A stretch of DNA of 64,000 bases from Gallionella capsiferriformans ES-2 (GCF_000145255.1 NC_014394.1:1984001-2048000), one strand, 5' to 3'; numbered from the stretch's first letter, positions 1-9,783 are shown. Notes: generated by a model from the letters alone, not told the origin. Numbers and translations are program-made.

Positions 1-599
1 GACAGCAAAGCCAACGGCGCCAGTGTATCCCCTAAGCGTTTGAGTAACACGGTAAACCAGTCGGCATACTCGACTGGTATCAGCAGCAAAGCAATCGCCA
101 ATGAAATGAAAGGCGGAAACAAGGCGATGCGCTTGAAAATCTGCATCGCCGTCGGACGCCCCGATGAGTAAATACCCGCCACGGTGATGCCCAGAATAGA
201 TAAGGCAAAGAAGGAGCCTAGTTGATCGGCGATAATGGCGGTGGTCAGGCCCGAGGACCCGTAAAACGCCTCCACCATCGGCAGACCGAAAAACGAGGTA
301 TTGCCTAAACCGCCCACCAGAATTAACGCGCCTGTGGTGGCTCGCGGTAATTTCAGCCAGCGCCCGACAAAATAGAAAAAGCCTGCCGACAGCCCGAACA
401 CCAGCCAAGCCATCAAGCCTGTGAGGAGAATATCGCCCGAGAGTGTCAGCCGATGAATGTACAGCAGCGACAAGGCCGGCAATGACACGTGAATAATAAA
501 ACTGTTCAGCGTTGCCGGCGCATTGTCCGGCATGCGTCGAAAATACCGCAGCAGCATACCTGCGACAAAACAGAGGACGAGCAGCAGCAGATTGTTCAT
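1..599 (-). CDS. AEC-family permease (auxin efflux carrier type), partial
   Basis: The visible 199 codons begin at an ATG on the minus strand (bases 599-597); the 3' end lies beyond the window start. The N-terminus is a hydrophobic segment (MNNLLLLVLCFVAGMLLRYF) followed by a short loop and further apolar helices. The residues around Asn-Ser-Phe-Ile-Ile-His-Val-Ser-Leu-Pro-Ala are typical of the AEC transporter family (Mem_trans), inner-membrane carriers of malate, malonate or other small organic anions. It lies 18 bp downstream of thrC on the same strand, so it may be co-transcribed. The substrate cannot be read from sequence. Confidence 0.8.
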   Translation of the reverse strand, partial: MNNLLLLVLCFVAGMLLRYFRRMPDNAPATLNSFIIHVSLPALSLLYIHRLTLSGDILLTGLMAWLVFGLSAGFFYFVGRWLKLPRATTGALILVGGLGNTSFFGLPMVEAFYGSSGLTTAIIADQLGSFFALSILGITVAGIYSSGRPTAMQIFKRIALFPPFISLAIALLLIPVEYADWFTVLLKRLGDTLAPLALL

Positions 600-617
600 G
601 CCTCTGTCAGGTGCCGA

Positions 618-2066
618 TCAATTAGGGATGTGCGCAGAAATGAATGCCTTGAGCTGCATCACATCCGCATCCATCACCTCGACTTTTTGCGGCAGTTCTT
701 CGATTCCCATCATCGACTCCGGACGTTCAGGTTTGCGCCCCAATGCCTCGACGATGGTTTCTTCGAACTTGGCGGGCAGTGCTGTTTCCAGACAGATCAG
801 CGGCAGACCGGGACGGCGCTGCTCAAGGCCGACCTTCAGCCCATCTGCGGTATGCGGATCCACCATCACGCCGTACTCTTCCCACAACTCACGGATCGTT
901 TTGAGGCGATCCAGATGAGTGCTTTTTCCCGACGAGAATTTAAACTTTGCCAGCTCGTGCCAGCAGTCACTTCCCTTGATGTCGAACGCAGCGGTATCTG
1001 TTGAACTGGCAGCATCCACTCGGCTCCAGAATTCCCGCACCTTCTCGCCATCGCGTCCGACCAGATCGTACACGAAACGCTCGAAATTGGACGCTTTGGA
1101 AATATCCATCGACGGGCTGCTGGTCTGATAGGTGTGATCTGTGCCGCGCGGACGATAAGCCCCCGTGCGGAAAAATTCGTCCAATACATCGTTTTCGTTG
1201 GTGGCCAGAATCAGCTGACCGATCGGCAATCCCATCATGCGCGCGATGTGACCTGCACAGATATTGCCGAAATTGCCCGACGGCACGGAAAACGCAACTT
1301 GCTCGTCGTTCGATTGGGTCGCCGCGAAATAGCCCTTAAAGTAATACACGATCTGCGCCGACACACGCCCCCAGTTGATCGAATTGACGGTGCCAATCTT
1401 GTGAGCGGCCTTGTAAGCGTGATCATTGGACACGGCTTTGACCATATCCTGCGCGTCGTCGAACATGCCGTTGATCGCGATATTGTGGATATTCTCATCC
1501 TGCAGCGAATACATCTGCGCGCGCTGGAAGGCCGACATTTTCCCGTTCGGCGAGAGCATAAACACACGGATGCCGCGTTTTCCCCGCATCGCGTATTCGG
1601 CAGCCGATCCGGTGTCGCCCGAGGTCGCGCCGAGAATATTCAGCTCCTGATGCTGCTTGTCCAGCGCGTATTCGAACAGGTTGCCCAGCAGCTGCATCGC
1701 CATGTCCTTGAACGCCAGCGTCGGCCCGTTGGACAATTCGAGTATATGCACGCCCGGCACCAGGGTGCGCAACGGGGTAATCTGGGAAAAGTCAGAATCT
1801 GCACGACCGTTGTTATAGATGTCAGCCGTATAGGTTCGTGCGACGATCGCCTGCAAATCCGCTGCCGGAATGTCAGTGGCAAACTTGGACAGCACCGCAT
1901 ACGCCAGATCCGCATAGGACAGCGTGCGCCATGCATCGAGCTCAGCGCGCGTGACCTGCGGATATTCCTCAGGCAGATACAATCCGCCATCGGGCGCCAG
2001 GCCTGCCAGCAGGATTTCGGTAAACGTCTTGGCAGGCGACTGCCCGCGTGTGGAGATGTATTTCAT
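618..2066 (-). CDS. thrC: Threonine synthase
   Basis: Catalyses the last step of threonine biosynthesis, O-phospho-L-homoserine to L-threonine, with pyridoxal phosphate in the cytoplasm. At 482 residues it is the long form. The PLP lysine is K120 in the motif GPTLAFKD, and the phosphate-binding stretch LGATSGDTGSAAEYA follows. The N-terminal threonine-synthase domain opens with MKYISTRGQ. It is 40 bp downstream of hom on the same strand, giving the common hom-thrC order. The gap contains a small CTCTC/GAGAG hairpin without a T-run. Confidence 0.97.
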   Translation of the reverse strand: MKYISTRGQSPAKTFTEILLAGLAPDGGLYLPEEYPQVTRAELDAWRTLSYADLAYAVLSKFATDIPAADLQAIVARTYTADIYNNGRADSDFSQITPLRTLVPGVHILELSNGPTLAFKDMAMQLLGNLFEYALDKQHQELNILGATSGDTGSAAEYAMRGKRGIRVFMLSPNGKMSAFQRAQMYSLQDENIHNIAINGMFDDAQDMVKAVSNDHAYKAAHKIGTVNSINWGRVSAQIVYYFKGYFAATQSNDEQVAFSVPSGNFGNICAGHIARMMGLPIGQLILATNENDVLDEFFRTGAYRPRGTDHTYQTSSPSMDISKASNFERFVYDLVGRDGEKVREFWSRVDAASSTDTAAFDIKGSDCWHELAKFKFSSGKSTHLDRLKTIRELWEEYGVMVDPHTADGLKVGLEQRRPGLPLICLETALPAKFEETIVEALGRKPERPESMMGIEELPQKVEVMDADVMQLKAFISAHIPN

Positions 2067-2106
2067 TTAGAAGGCGACCTCATCTCTCGCGTGAGAGAGC
2101 AATTGT

Positions 2107-3420
2107 TTATTTACCCAGTTCTTCCATGCGCAGCTTGGTTACGTGACCTGTTACCACGCCTAAACCTTCGATCTTAACGATCGCCGCCTTAATGCATTTT
2201 TCGCGCGTCTGATGGGTCAGCATGATCAGATCGGCTTCAGTTTCGCCGTCCGCCGGCTCTTTCTGAATCACCGCGTCGATCGAGATCTGCTCATCCGCCA
2301 GAATGCGCGTGATGTCGGCCAGCACGCCGGTCTTATCCGCGACACGCAGACGCAAATAGTAACTGGTGGTAACGTCATCCATCGCCAGCATCGGCAATTC
2401 GACCATCGCATCAGGCTGGAATGCTAAGTGAGGGACGCGATTTTCAGGATCCGCCGTATGCATGCGCGTGATATCCACAAGATCCGCGATCACCGCACTG
2501 GCAGTCGGTTCCGCTCCTGCGCCCTTGCCGTAATACAAGGTAGCGCCAACCGCATCGGCCTGTACCAGCACCGCGTTCATCGCGCCTTCAACATTTGCAA
2601 TCAAACGCTTAGCCGGAATCAGCGTCGGGTGCACGCGCAACTCGACGCCCTCATCCGTGCGGCGGGTTATCCCCAGCAGCTTGATGCGGTAACCCAGTTG
2701 TTCTGCGTATTTGATGTCGACCGCATCGAGTTTGGAAATGCCTTCGATGTAAGCCTTGTCGAACTGCATCGGAATACCAAAAGCCAGAGATGCCAGTATC
2801 GTGATCTTGTGTGCCGCATCCACGCCTTCGATATCGAAAGTTGGATCCGCTTCCGCATAACCCAGACGCTGCGCTTCTTTCAACACGGTGTCGAAAGAGA
2901 GCCCCTTGTCGCGCATTTCCGACAAAATGAAGTTGGTCGTGCCGTTGATGATACCGGCGATCCACTCGATGCGATTGGCCGTCAAGCCTTCACGCACCGC
3001 CTTGATGATGGGGATGCCGCCTGCAACCGCAGCCTCAAAACCGACCATCACGCCTTTGTCCTGTGCCGCCTTGAAAATTTCGTTGCCGTGGGTCGCCAAG
3101 AGCGCCTTGTTGGCCGTGACCACATGTTTACCGTTTTCGATGGCCTGCATCACCAGCTGCTTGGCAACGCCATAGCCGCCGATCAACTCGATCACGATAT
3201 CCACTTCAGGGTCAGTCACCACCGAGAACGCATCATCGGTCAGACGACATGCGCCGCCTGTTACCTGCTTTGCCAGTTCCAGATTTTTATCCGCCACGGC
3301 CACAATGCGGATCGGACGACCGGCGCGACGGGTGATTTCATCACAGTTGCGCTGCAATACGGTAAATGTGCCGCCGCCTACGGTGCCGATACCTAAGAGT
3401 CCTACGTTGATTGGTTTCAT
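2107..3420 (-). CDS. hom: Homoserine dehydrogenase
   Basis: Reduces aspartate semialdehyde to homoserine, the branch point for threonine and methionine. The 437-residue protein has an N-terminal Rossmann motif (VGLLGIGTVGGGTF, about residues 7-20). A central catalytic domain carries the GGIPIIK and NGTTNFIL signatures. A C-terminal ACT domain lies at about 350-430 (YYLRLRVADKTGVLADITRI), which in this family mediates threonine feedback inhibition. There is no aspartokinase domain, so it is the monofunctional type. It sits immediately upstream of thrC. Confidence 0.97.
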   Translation of the reverse strand: MKPINVGLLGIGTVGGGTFTVLQRNCDEITRRAGRPIRIVAVADKNLELAKQVTGGACRLTDDAFSVVTDPEVDIVIELIGGYGVAKQLVMQAIENGKHVVTANKALLATHGNEIFKAAQDKGVMVGFEAAVAGGIPIIKAVREGLTANRIEWIAGIINGTTNFILSEMRDKGLSFDTVLKEAQRLGYAEADPTFDIEGVDAAHKITILASLAFGIPMQFDKAYIEGISKLDAVDIKYAEQLGYRIKLLGITRRTDEGVELRVHPTLIPAKRLIANVEGAMNAVLVQADAVGATLYYGKGAGAEPTASAVIADLVDITRMHTADPENRVPHLAFQPDAMVELPMLAMDDVTTSYYLRLRVADKTGVLADITRILADEQISIDAVIQKEPADGETEADLIMLTHQTREKCIKAAIVKIEGLGVVTGHVTKLRMEELGK

Positions 3421-3507
3421 AAATTAGTTCCTAGTCGTTAGTCGTGAGTTGCTAGTTGGAGGCGCGCCGTTTTAACTAACGACCGGCACTACAGACTAGC
3501 GACTGTA
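3421..3507. repeat. Short imperfect inverted/direct repeat cluster between alaA and hom
   Basis: This 87-bp gap holds several near copies of CTAGTCG/CGTTAGTCG, with complementary copies (AACTAACGACC, AGACTAGCGACT) in its second half. The two halves could pair imperfectly across a central GGCGCGCC palindrome. No reading frame or T-run is evident. It may be a small dispersed intergenic repeat; its function is unknown. Confidence 0.4.
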
Positions 3508-4734
3508 TTATTTGCCGTGTGTCTTGCGGTAGTGTTCCAAAAAGCGCGCGATGCGCCCGATCGCGTCTGTCAAATCATCTGCATTGGGCAAAAACACCAC
3601 ACGGAAATGATCAGGCGATTTCCAGTTAAATCCGCTGCCCTGCACAACCAGCACTTTCTCGGCTTCCAGCAATTCAAGGATGAACTGCTGATCGTTCTCG
3701 ATCGGATAGATTTCCGGATCCAAACGCGGAAAAAGATACAACGCCGCCTTGGGTTTAACGCAGGTAACGCCGGGAATCTCGGTGAGCAGTTTGTAGGCCA
3801 GATCGCGTTGTTTGCACAGGCGGCCGTTGGGTGCGACCAGATCGTTGATGCTCTGATAGCCGCCCAGCGCGGTTTGAATCGCAAATTGACCGGGAACGTT
3901 AGAACACAGACGCATCGAAGCGAGTATGGTCAGGCCGTTGATGTAGTCCTGCGCGTGTTTTTTCTGCCCTGACACTACCATCCAGCCGGCGCGGTAGCCG
4001 CAAGCGCGGTAATTTTTCGACAGGCCGTTCATGGTCACAAACAATACATCATCGGCAAGCGACGCCATGGACGTATGCGTTGCACCGTCATACAGCACCT
4101 TGTCGTAAATTTCATCGGCAAAAACGATCAGTTGATGCTCGCGCGCCAGCTGGATGATCTGCTGCAGAATTTCATCGGAATACAAAGCGCCGGTCGGATT
4201 GTTCGGATTGATGACCACAATCGCGCGCGTATTTGGCGTGATCTTGGACCTCATGTCATCCATATCCGGATTCCACTCATTGGCCTCGTCGCAAATGTAA
4301 TGACGCGGCGTACCGCCAGCTAATGTCACGGCGGCCGTCCAGAGCGGATAATCGGGCGCCGGCACCAGCACTTCGTCACCTGTATTGAGCAAGCCCTGCA
4401 TCGCCATCACAATGAGTTCCGACGCCCCGTTACCGATGTAAATATCATCCAGCCCCACGCCCATGATCTTCTTGGACTGACAGTAGTGCATGATCGCCTT
4501 GCGGGCGGCGAACATCCCCTTGGAGTCCGAATAACCGGACGAGTTGGGCAGATTCAAAATCACATCCTGCTGAACCTCTTCAGGCGCTTCAAAACCGAAC
4601 GGCGCAAGATTGCCGATATTCAGCTTGATGATGCGCTGCCCTTCCTCTTCCATCTGCTTGGCGCGCTCCATAACCGGCCCGCGAATGTCGTAACATACGT
4701 TAGCCAGCTTGGTGGATTTTAAAATTGGTTTCAC
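3508..4734 (-). CDS. alaA: Alanine/valine-type PLP aminotransferase (AlaA-like)
   Basis: Class I fold aminotransferase, probably making alanine from pyruvate and glutamate. The N-terminus (KLANVCYDIRGPVMERAKQM) closely resembles AlaA. The PLP lysine is K240 in NGLSKNYR, and NPNNPTG (176-182) and the aspartate of ADEIYDK are present. The start is GTG at 4734-4732. One position differs from what I remember of the family: LNIGNLAPFGF has Leu where AlaA usually has Pro. The gene is 87 bp upstream of hom on the same strand, so it may share a transcript, although a repeat cluster separates them. Confidence 0.9.
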   Translation of the reverse strand: MKPILKSTKLANVCYDIRGPVMERAKQMEEEGQRIIKLNIGNLAPFGFEAPEEVQQDVILNLPNSSGYSDSKGMFAARKAIMHYCQSKKIMGVGLDDIYIGNGASELIVMAMQGLLNTGDEVLVPAPDYPLWTAAVTLAGGTPRHYICDEANEWNPDMDDMRSKITPNTRAIVVINPNNPTGALYSDEILQQIIQLAREHQLIVFADEIYDKVLYDGATHTSMASLADDVLFVTMNGLSKNYRACGYRAGWMVVSGQKKHAQDYINGLTILASMRLCSNVPGQFAIQTALGGYQSINDLVAPNGRLCKQRDLAYKLLTEIPGVTCVKPKAALYLFPRLDPEIYPIENDQQFILELLEAEKVLVVQGSGFNWKSPDHFRVVFLPNADDLTDAIGRIARFLEHYRKTHGK

Positions 4735-4973
4735 TGTTTAAATTTAGTATTGATTGGTAAGTGGTTAAATATGTCCGCAATGCAACAAGGGCATTCCCCA
4801 TGAAACATAGTCGCTTCGCTCGTTGTTTCATGTGAAAGTAGGCGATTTTACCCGTGCTACCCGCGCACAGCAAATTTGTCATTCATAATGATGCGGCAAA
4901 TCCGGCCTTCCGTTTGACTCGAGCGCCTGCAAACCTCTACACTCGCCGCAATCTCTACACTTACGAGGTCATC
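4735..4973. promoter_or_regulatory. Divergent intergenic region with a 9-bp inverted repeat
   Basis: The 239 bp between alaA (minus) and the Mth938-like gene (plus) must hold both promoters. A perfect inverted repeat, CATGAAACA (4799-4807) with TGTTTCATG (4824-4832), encloses a 16-nt loop. No T-run follows, so an operator or RNA hairpin is more likely than a terminator. I see no convincing small gene. Confidence 0.4.
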
Positions 4974-5342
4974 GTGAAACTGCATTTGGCTAACTTAGGC
5001 GAAACAAAACTCTTTACCGACTACTCTGACACTCACGTGAGCGTCAACCGTGAACGCTTCGAAACCTGCATTGTCGTAATGGGCGAAGAAGTCAGAACTG
5101 ACTGGAACGCCAGCAATTTTGACGCGCTCACCGAAGCGCATTTCGAGTATTTTCTTGCACTCAAACCGGAAGTCATCCTGATGGGCACGGGAATCGCGCA
5201 GCGATTTGCGCATCCTCGCTTGTATCGCGCGCTCACCAATGCGGGCATCGGCGTCGAATTCATGGACACGCCCGCCGCCTGCCGCACCTACAACATACTG
5301 GCCGAAGAAGGCCGTAAAGTCATTGCAGCGATATTGTTTTGA
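4974..5342 (+). CDS. Mth938-like domain protein (DUF498 family)
   Basis: A 122-residue cytoplasmic protein of the Mth938-like family. Its residues MGTG, RALTNAGIGVEFMDTPAACRTYN and the C-terminal LAEEGRKVIAAILF are typical. Family members appear across bacteria and in the mitochondrial complex I assembly factor NDUFAF3, but the bacterial role is not settled. I chose the GTG at 4974 because ACGAGG stands a few bases upstream and the family homology begins there; the frame also runs open to an ATG at 4854, which gives an unlikely N-terminus. It is followed by the MoxR operon after 75 bp. Confidence 0.85.
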   Translation: MKLHLANLGETKLFTDYSDTHVSVNRERFETCIVVMGEEVRTDWNASNFDALTEAHFEYFLALKPEVILMGTGIAQRFAHPRLYRALTNAGIGVEFMDTPAACRTYNILAEEGRKVIAAILF

Positions 5343-5417
5343 CAAAAGTGCAGAGTCGAAAGTAAAACGCCCCTGCCTCAGCAGTCCCACTTACCACGCC
5401 CTACTTAGCGGATATAA

Positions 5418-6323
5418 ATGACCATGAATTCATCTTTGAACAACGTCATCCGGCAGGCGGAAAGCGCCATTCTGGGCAAGCCGCAGCAAATCCGCTTTGC
5501 GCTGACCTGCCTGCTAGCGGGCGGCCACCTCTTGATCGAAGATATGCCGGGCGTTGGCAAAACAACATTAAGTCAGGTACTGGCGCGCACCTTGGGACTG
5601 CAATTTTCCCGCATCCAGTTCACCAGCGATTTACTGCCGGCGGATATTTTGGGTGTGTCCGTCTTTGAACGCGACAGTGGCCAGTTCAAATTTCACCCGG
5701 GCCCGATCTTCGCGCAAATGGTACTGGCGGACGAAGTGAACCGCGCCACACCCAAGGCACAAAGTGCGCTGCTCGAAGCGATGGAAGAACATCAGGTCAC
5801 CATTGAAGGTACGACGCGCCCCCTACCCTCGCCGTTTTTCGTGATTGCCACACAAAACCCGTCCCATCAGGTCGGCACGTTCCCCCTGCCCGAGTCGCAA
5901 CTGGACCGTTTTTTGATGCGCATCCGCATGGGCTATCCGGATGAACTGGCCGAACGCGGCCTGCTGTCAGGCATAGACCGGCGCGAGATTATCGCAAAGC
6001 TCACGCCTCAGATGGAGACAGCCGAACTCATCGCCTTGCAATATAAAGTCAAACAAATTTTTGTCTCCCCCGCGCTGCTCGATTACGTGCAGGCCCTATT
6101 GCGCTACACGCGCGAGTCTTCTCACTACACTCAGGGTTTGAGTCCGCGGGCGGGGCTGGCGCTCTTGTCTGCCGCACGCGCCTGGGCGCTGATCGACGGA
6201 CGCAGTGCCGTCATTCCGGAGGATGTGCAGACCATCCTGCCGGGCGTAGTCAGCCACCGCCTGCAAGGCGAACACCCAAGCACGCTGGCGCGCGACTTAA
6301 TCGAAGCGGTTGCAATCCCCTGA
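5418..6323 (+). CDS. MoxR-family AAA+ ATPase
   Basis: A 301-residue AAA+ ATPase of the MoxR/RavA group, probably a chaperone-like partner for the DUF58 protein encoded next. The Walker A motif is EDMPGVGKTT (41-50) and Walker B is MVLADEVNRA. Sensor-type residues ATQNPSHQVGTFPLPESQLDRF follow, then the C-terminal lid domain (SPRAGLALLSAARAWAL). The start may be the ATG at 5418 or the in-frame ATG at 5424. Its end overlaps the next gene, suggesting translational coupling in a MoxR-DUF58-TgpA operon. Confidence 0.93.
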   Translation: MTMNSSLNNVIRQAESAILGKPQQIRFALTCLLAGGHLLIEDMPGVGKTTLSQVLARTLGLQFSRIQFTSDLLPADILGVSVFERDSGQFKFHPGPIFAQMVLADEVNRATPKAQSALLEAMEEHQVTIEGTTRPLPSPFFVIATQNPSHQVGTFPLPESQLDRFLMRIRMGYPDELAERGLLSGIDRREIIAKLTPQMETAELIALQYKVKQIFVSPALLDYVQALLRYTRESSHYTQGLSPRAGLALLSAARAWALIDGRSAVIPEDVQTILPGVVSHRLQGEHPSTLARDLIEAVAIP

Positions 6324-7275
6324 CACCGTGCTCACCGCACTCCGGCACACATTCCGCAACTGGCTGTTCCGCCCTAAAATCGAGCATGGCAGCATCGTGC
6401 TCACGCAGCGGCGCATCTTTATCCTGCCTACCCGACAGGGATTCGGCCTGGCGCTGGCGCTGATCCTGATGCTGCTGGGCGATATCAACTACAACCTGAG
6501 CCTAGGCTATGCACTGACTTTTTTGCTGGCGACGATGGCGGTGATCTCGATGCTGCACGCCTTTCGCAATCTGGCACATCTTGAAATTAACGCAGGCCGT
6601 GCCGAATCTGTTTTCTGCGGTGACGTTGCGCACTTTGAGCTGCATTTCAAGAGCCGCATCGCGCGCTACCAATTGACTTTGCGGGACACGGGCGGCCACA
6701 CCGTGAGTTTCGATCTTCCCGCAACCGAAAACCACACTGTCTTTTTCCCCGTACAGACTCCGCTGCGCGGCTGGCTGCAAGCGGGAAGATTGACGCTCTA
6801 TACCGAATTTCCGCTGGGACTTTTTCACGCATGGTCCTATCTGCACTTCGACACGCGTTGCCTGATTTATCCCAAACCGAAAACCGACGCAGCGCCCCCG
6901 CAAGGAAACGTCCCTGACGGCGCGGGACAACACAGCGTCAAAGGTGACGACGACTTTGCCGGATTGCGCAACTATGCTGCGGGTGACCCACTGCCGCGCA
7001 TTGCATGGAAAGCCTATGCCAGAGGCCACGCCTTGCAGGTGAAACAGTTTGCGACCCAGACCGGCGAGGAAGTCTGGCTGAATCTGGCCGACACACCGGA
7101 TATCGATCTGGAAGATAAACTATCCCGCATGACCCGCTGGGTGCTGGACGCAGAAGAACAAGGCGTGCGTTACAGCCTGAGCCTGCCCGATGGCGAATTA
7201 CCCGCCGGGAGCGGCGCCGCGCAGCGGGATGCCTGCCTGCGCCGCCTCGCGCTGTTCGGACTGACTGAGCCATGA
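6310..7275 (+). CDS. DUF58 domain-containing protein
   Basis: A roughly 315-321-residue protein with two N-terminal membrane segments (about residues 35-80) and a C-terminal DUF58 region marked by GDDDFAGLRNYAAGDPLPRIAWKAYARG. Such proteins are regularly encoded between MoxR and TgpA-like genes. A von Willebrand-like fold has been proposed for DUF58, but the role is not established. The start is a TTG at 6310, inside the end of the MoxR gene, or an in-frame GTG at 6328. The last bases overlap the next start as ATGA. Confidence 0.9.
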   Translation: MQSPDTVLTALRHTFRNWLFRPKIEHGSIVLTQRRIFILPTRQGFGLALALILMLLGDINYNLSLGYALTFLLATMAVISMLHAFRNLAHLEINAGRAESVFCGDVAHFELHFKSRIARYQLTLRDTGGHTVSFDLPATENHTVFFPVQTPLRGWLQAGRLTLYTEFPLGLFHAWSYLHFDTRCLIYPKPKTDAAPPQGNVPDGAGQHSVKGDDDFAGLRNYAAGDPLPRIAWKAYARGHALQVKQFATQTGEEVWLNLADTPDIDLEDKLSRMTRWVLDAEEQGVRYSLSLPDGELPAGSGAAQRDACLRRLALFGLTEP

Positions 7276-9221
7276 AAAACTCGCTGATCTATGGGCTGCT
7301 GCTGTGTACGCTGATGGTCATAGTGCCCCACGCATCTCATCTGCCGCTCTGGGTTTGCGCCCTGTGCGCGATGCTTCTTGTCTGGAGGACTTACCTGACT
7401 CAAAGCGGCGCGCCGCTGCCGCCCCGCTGGCTGCTGACCTGCATCACCGTGGCCGCGATGGGCGGCATCGCCATCGACTTCCACACGCTGTTCGGCCGCG
7501 AAGTCGGCGTCACCTTGTTGATGTTGCTTGCCACGCTCAAGCTGATGGAGCTAAGAACCCGTCGCGATGCGATGGCGCTAATTTTCCTCTCCTGCTTCAT
7601 CCTCACCACCCATTTTTTCTATTCACAAAGCCTCATAACCGGACTGTACATGCTGGCCTGCCTGCTCGTCCTCACCGTAACCTGGGTACATCTGCAAGCG
7701 CCGGGCAGCGCCTTCCGTCCCCGGTTAAAAATCGCCGCAAGCTTATTGCTGCAAGCCGTTCCTCTGACGCTGATCCTGTTTGTGCTGTTCCCCCGCGTAC
7801 CGGGGCCGCTCTGGGGCCTGCCTCAGGACGCCTTCTCCCGCAGCGGATTGGACGACACCATGTCACCGGGCAGTCTGGGACGTCTCGCGCTCTCCGATGC
7901 GGTGGCGTTTCGCGTCACCTACGCGGGGGCTGCACCGCGCCGCGAGCAAATGTACTGGCGGGGTCCCGTGCTGTGGCAGTTCGACGGCCACACATGGACG
8001 CCCGGCAGAACATTGAACGGGGTCGCACCAGACTTTACGCAGACGTCACAAGCCATACGCTACAGCGTCACGCTGGAGCCCAACAACAAAAACTGGCTGT
8101 TCGCGCTCGACGTACCGGATAAACTCTCGGTGCCTGCCCGTATCAACGCGGACTTTCAGGTATTGAGTCCGACACCTGTGACCGCGCGATTGCGCTACGA
8201 GGCACAGTCGCAACTGAGCTATCGCGCCAATATGCAAGAATCCGCGAAGCAACTGCAGCGCGCAAGGCAATTGCCGCCGGGATTAAATCCACAAGCACTG
8301 AACCTTGCAAAATACTGGCGTGCAGGCGGCACAAGCGATGCGCAGATCATTCGGCGCGCGCTGGGTTACTTTAATCAGCAGAATTTCCACTACACGCTGG
8401 ACCCGAACCCCTTAGGCATAAACGGCATAGATGATTTCCTGTTTACGACCCGAGAGGGGTTTTGCGAACATTACGCCTCCGCCTTCGTCTACCTGATGCG
8501 CGCAGCAGACATCCCGGCACGAGTCGTGACCGGCTATCAGGGCGGTGAATACAACGCCTTCGGCAACTATTACATCGTGCGCCAATCGGATGCACATGCC
8601 TGGGCGGAAGTCTGGTTACCCGAGCAGGGCTGGCTGCGAATCGACCCGACCGCAGCGATTGCCCCCGAACGGGTGGAACACGGGCTGTCCGCCGCGCTGA
8701 CGGACAATTCCGCGCTCTCTTTCATGTCAGGCAATCCGCCTCTCTGGCTGCACGAATTGCAGCTGAACTGGGATACGCTGTCCTACCAGTGGAATCAATG
8801 GGTGATCGGTTATAACAACGAGCGCCAGTTTGCATTCTTATCGCGATATGGCATCGACTCCCTGAGCGCACAGGCAATCGACATGCTGGCAGCCCTAGCC
8901 ACGCTCATTGCATTGATCGCACTGACGATGCTGCGCCACCTTTTAAAACGCGAGCAGGACAAGACTCAGTCGGCCTGGCTGAAGCTGTGCCGCAGGCTGG
9001 CAAAAGCCGGCCTGCCGAAATTGCCGCATGAAGGTCCGCGCGATTACGCCAATCGCATCTGCGCTGTCCGCCCCGACCTTAGCGACGCGATGAACGAACT
9101 GAGCACACGCTATCTCGCGCTGCGCTACGGCGAGATACCTGAGAAGGACGCACAAAGCGAATTCATCCTTCAGGCTGCGAAATTCAGACCGACACGAGTG
9201 AAATCCGTTGCGATGCTATAA
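7272..9221 (+). CDS. TgpA-like membrane transglutaminase (DUF3488 plus transglutaminase-like domain)
   Basis: A 649-residue protein resembling Pseudomonas TgpA. About five N-terminal membrane helices (residues 5-190) precede a large periplasmic transglutaminase-like domain. The Cys-His-Asp triad is visible: C398 in REGFCEHYASAF, H442 in SDAHAWAEVW and D458 in LRIDPTAA. A further helix near 535-557 and a cytoplasmic DUF4129-like tail end the protein. It starts at the ATGA overlap with the DUF58 gene. The three-gene operon probably acts in envelope maintenance; the exact substrate is unknown. Confidence 0.92.
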   Translation: MKNSLIYGLLLCTLMVIVPHASHLPLWVCALCAMLLVWRTYLTQSGAPLPPRWLLTCITVAAMGGIAIDFHTLFGREVGVTLLMLLATLKLMELRTRRDAMALIFLSCFILTTHFFYSQSLITGLYMLACLLVLTVTWVHLQAPGSAFRPRLKIAASLLLQAVPLTLILFVLFPRVPGPLWGLPQDAFSRSGLDDTMSPGSLGRLALSDAVAFRVTYAGAAPRREQMYWRGPVLWQFDGHTWTPGRTLNGVAPDFTQTSQAIRYSVTLEPNNKNWLFALDVPDKLSVPARINADFQVLSPTPVTARLRYEAQSQLSYRANMQESAKQLQRARQLPPGLNPQALNLAKYWRAGGTSDAQIIRRALGYFNQQNFHYTLDPNPLGINGIDDFLFTTREGFCEHYASAFVYLMRAADIPARVVTGYQGGEYNAFGNYYIVRQSDAHAWAEVWLPEQGWLRIDPTAAIAPERVEHGLSAALTDNSALSFMSGNPPLWLHELQLNWDTLSYQWNQWVIGYNNERQFAFLSRYGIDSLSAQAIDMLAALATLIALIALTMLRHLLKREQDKTQSAWLKLCRRLAKAGLPKLPHEGPRDYANRICAVRPDLSDAMNELSTRYLALRYGEIPEKDAQSEFILQAAKFRPTRVKSVAML

Positions 9222-9251
9222 TCCGCGCCAATTATTCTGACTGCAACCACC

Positions 9252-9695
9252 ATGCTCATCACCCGCCGCCTGGAATTCGATGCCGGACACCGCATCCCCA
9301 ATCACAACAGCCAGTGCAGACACCTGCACGGCCATCGCTATGCGATTGAGATCACCCTGTCGGGAGAGATCATCAAAACCGAAGGCCAATCCGAACAGGG
9401 CATGGTGATGGATTTTTCCGACGTCAAACGCATCGCGCAAGAAAAACTGGTCAACGTTTGGGATCACGCTTTTCTGGTGTATCGGGGCGACAAGCAGGTG
9501 TGCGATTTTCTGGCAACGATGCCAGACCATAAAACCGTTGTATTTGACGTTGTGCCGACCGCAGAAAACCTCGCGCAAACGGCCTTCGAACTACTAGACC
9601 CCGCCTATCAGGACAGCTACGGCAATCACCTGAAACTTGAGCGCATCCGGCTGTTTGAAACCCCCAACAACTGGGCCGACTGCGTACGCAGCTAA
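9252..9695 (+). CDS. queD: 6-carboxytetrahydropterin synthase (QueD)
   Basis: Converts dihydroneopterin triphosphate to 6-carboxy-5,6,7,8-tetrahydropterin in queuosine/7-deazaguanine synthesis. In the 147 residues the zinc ligands are H13 (DAGHR) and H26 and H28 (HLHGH), and the catalytic cysteine is C22 (SQCRHLHGH). VWDHAFL and a PTAENLAQ motif also fit the family. It lies 30 bp after the transglutaminase gene and may be co-transcribed. No preQ1 riboswitch is recognisable upstream. Confidence 0.93.
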   Translation: MLITRRLEFDAGHRIPNHNSQCRHLHGHRYAIEITLSGEIIKTEGQSEQGMVMDFSDVKRIAQEKLVNVWDHAFLVYRGDKQVCDFLATMPDHKTVVFDVVPTAENLAQTAFELLDPAYQDSYGNHLKLERIRLFETPNNWADCVRS

Positions 9696-9783
9696 CTTTT
9701 TTATAAATTTTCTGGACAGACTGCGCAACTTCATGGAAAATGCGCGGCTTCGATGGATAGGCAAATGCCTTTCACCAGAACAA

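Noticed and set aside
1134..2177. 347-codon open frame on the plus strand
   Set aside because: It is antisense to thrC, has His/Arg-rich shadow composition and no ribosome site.
2428..3396. 322-codon open frame on the plus strand
   Set aside because: It is antisense to hom, which is certain; the composition is that of a shadow frame.
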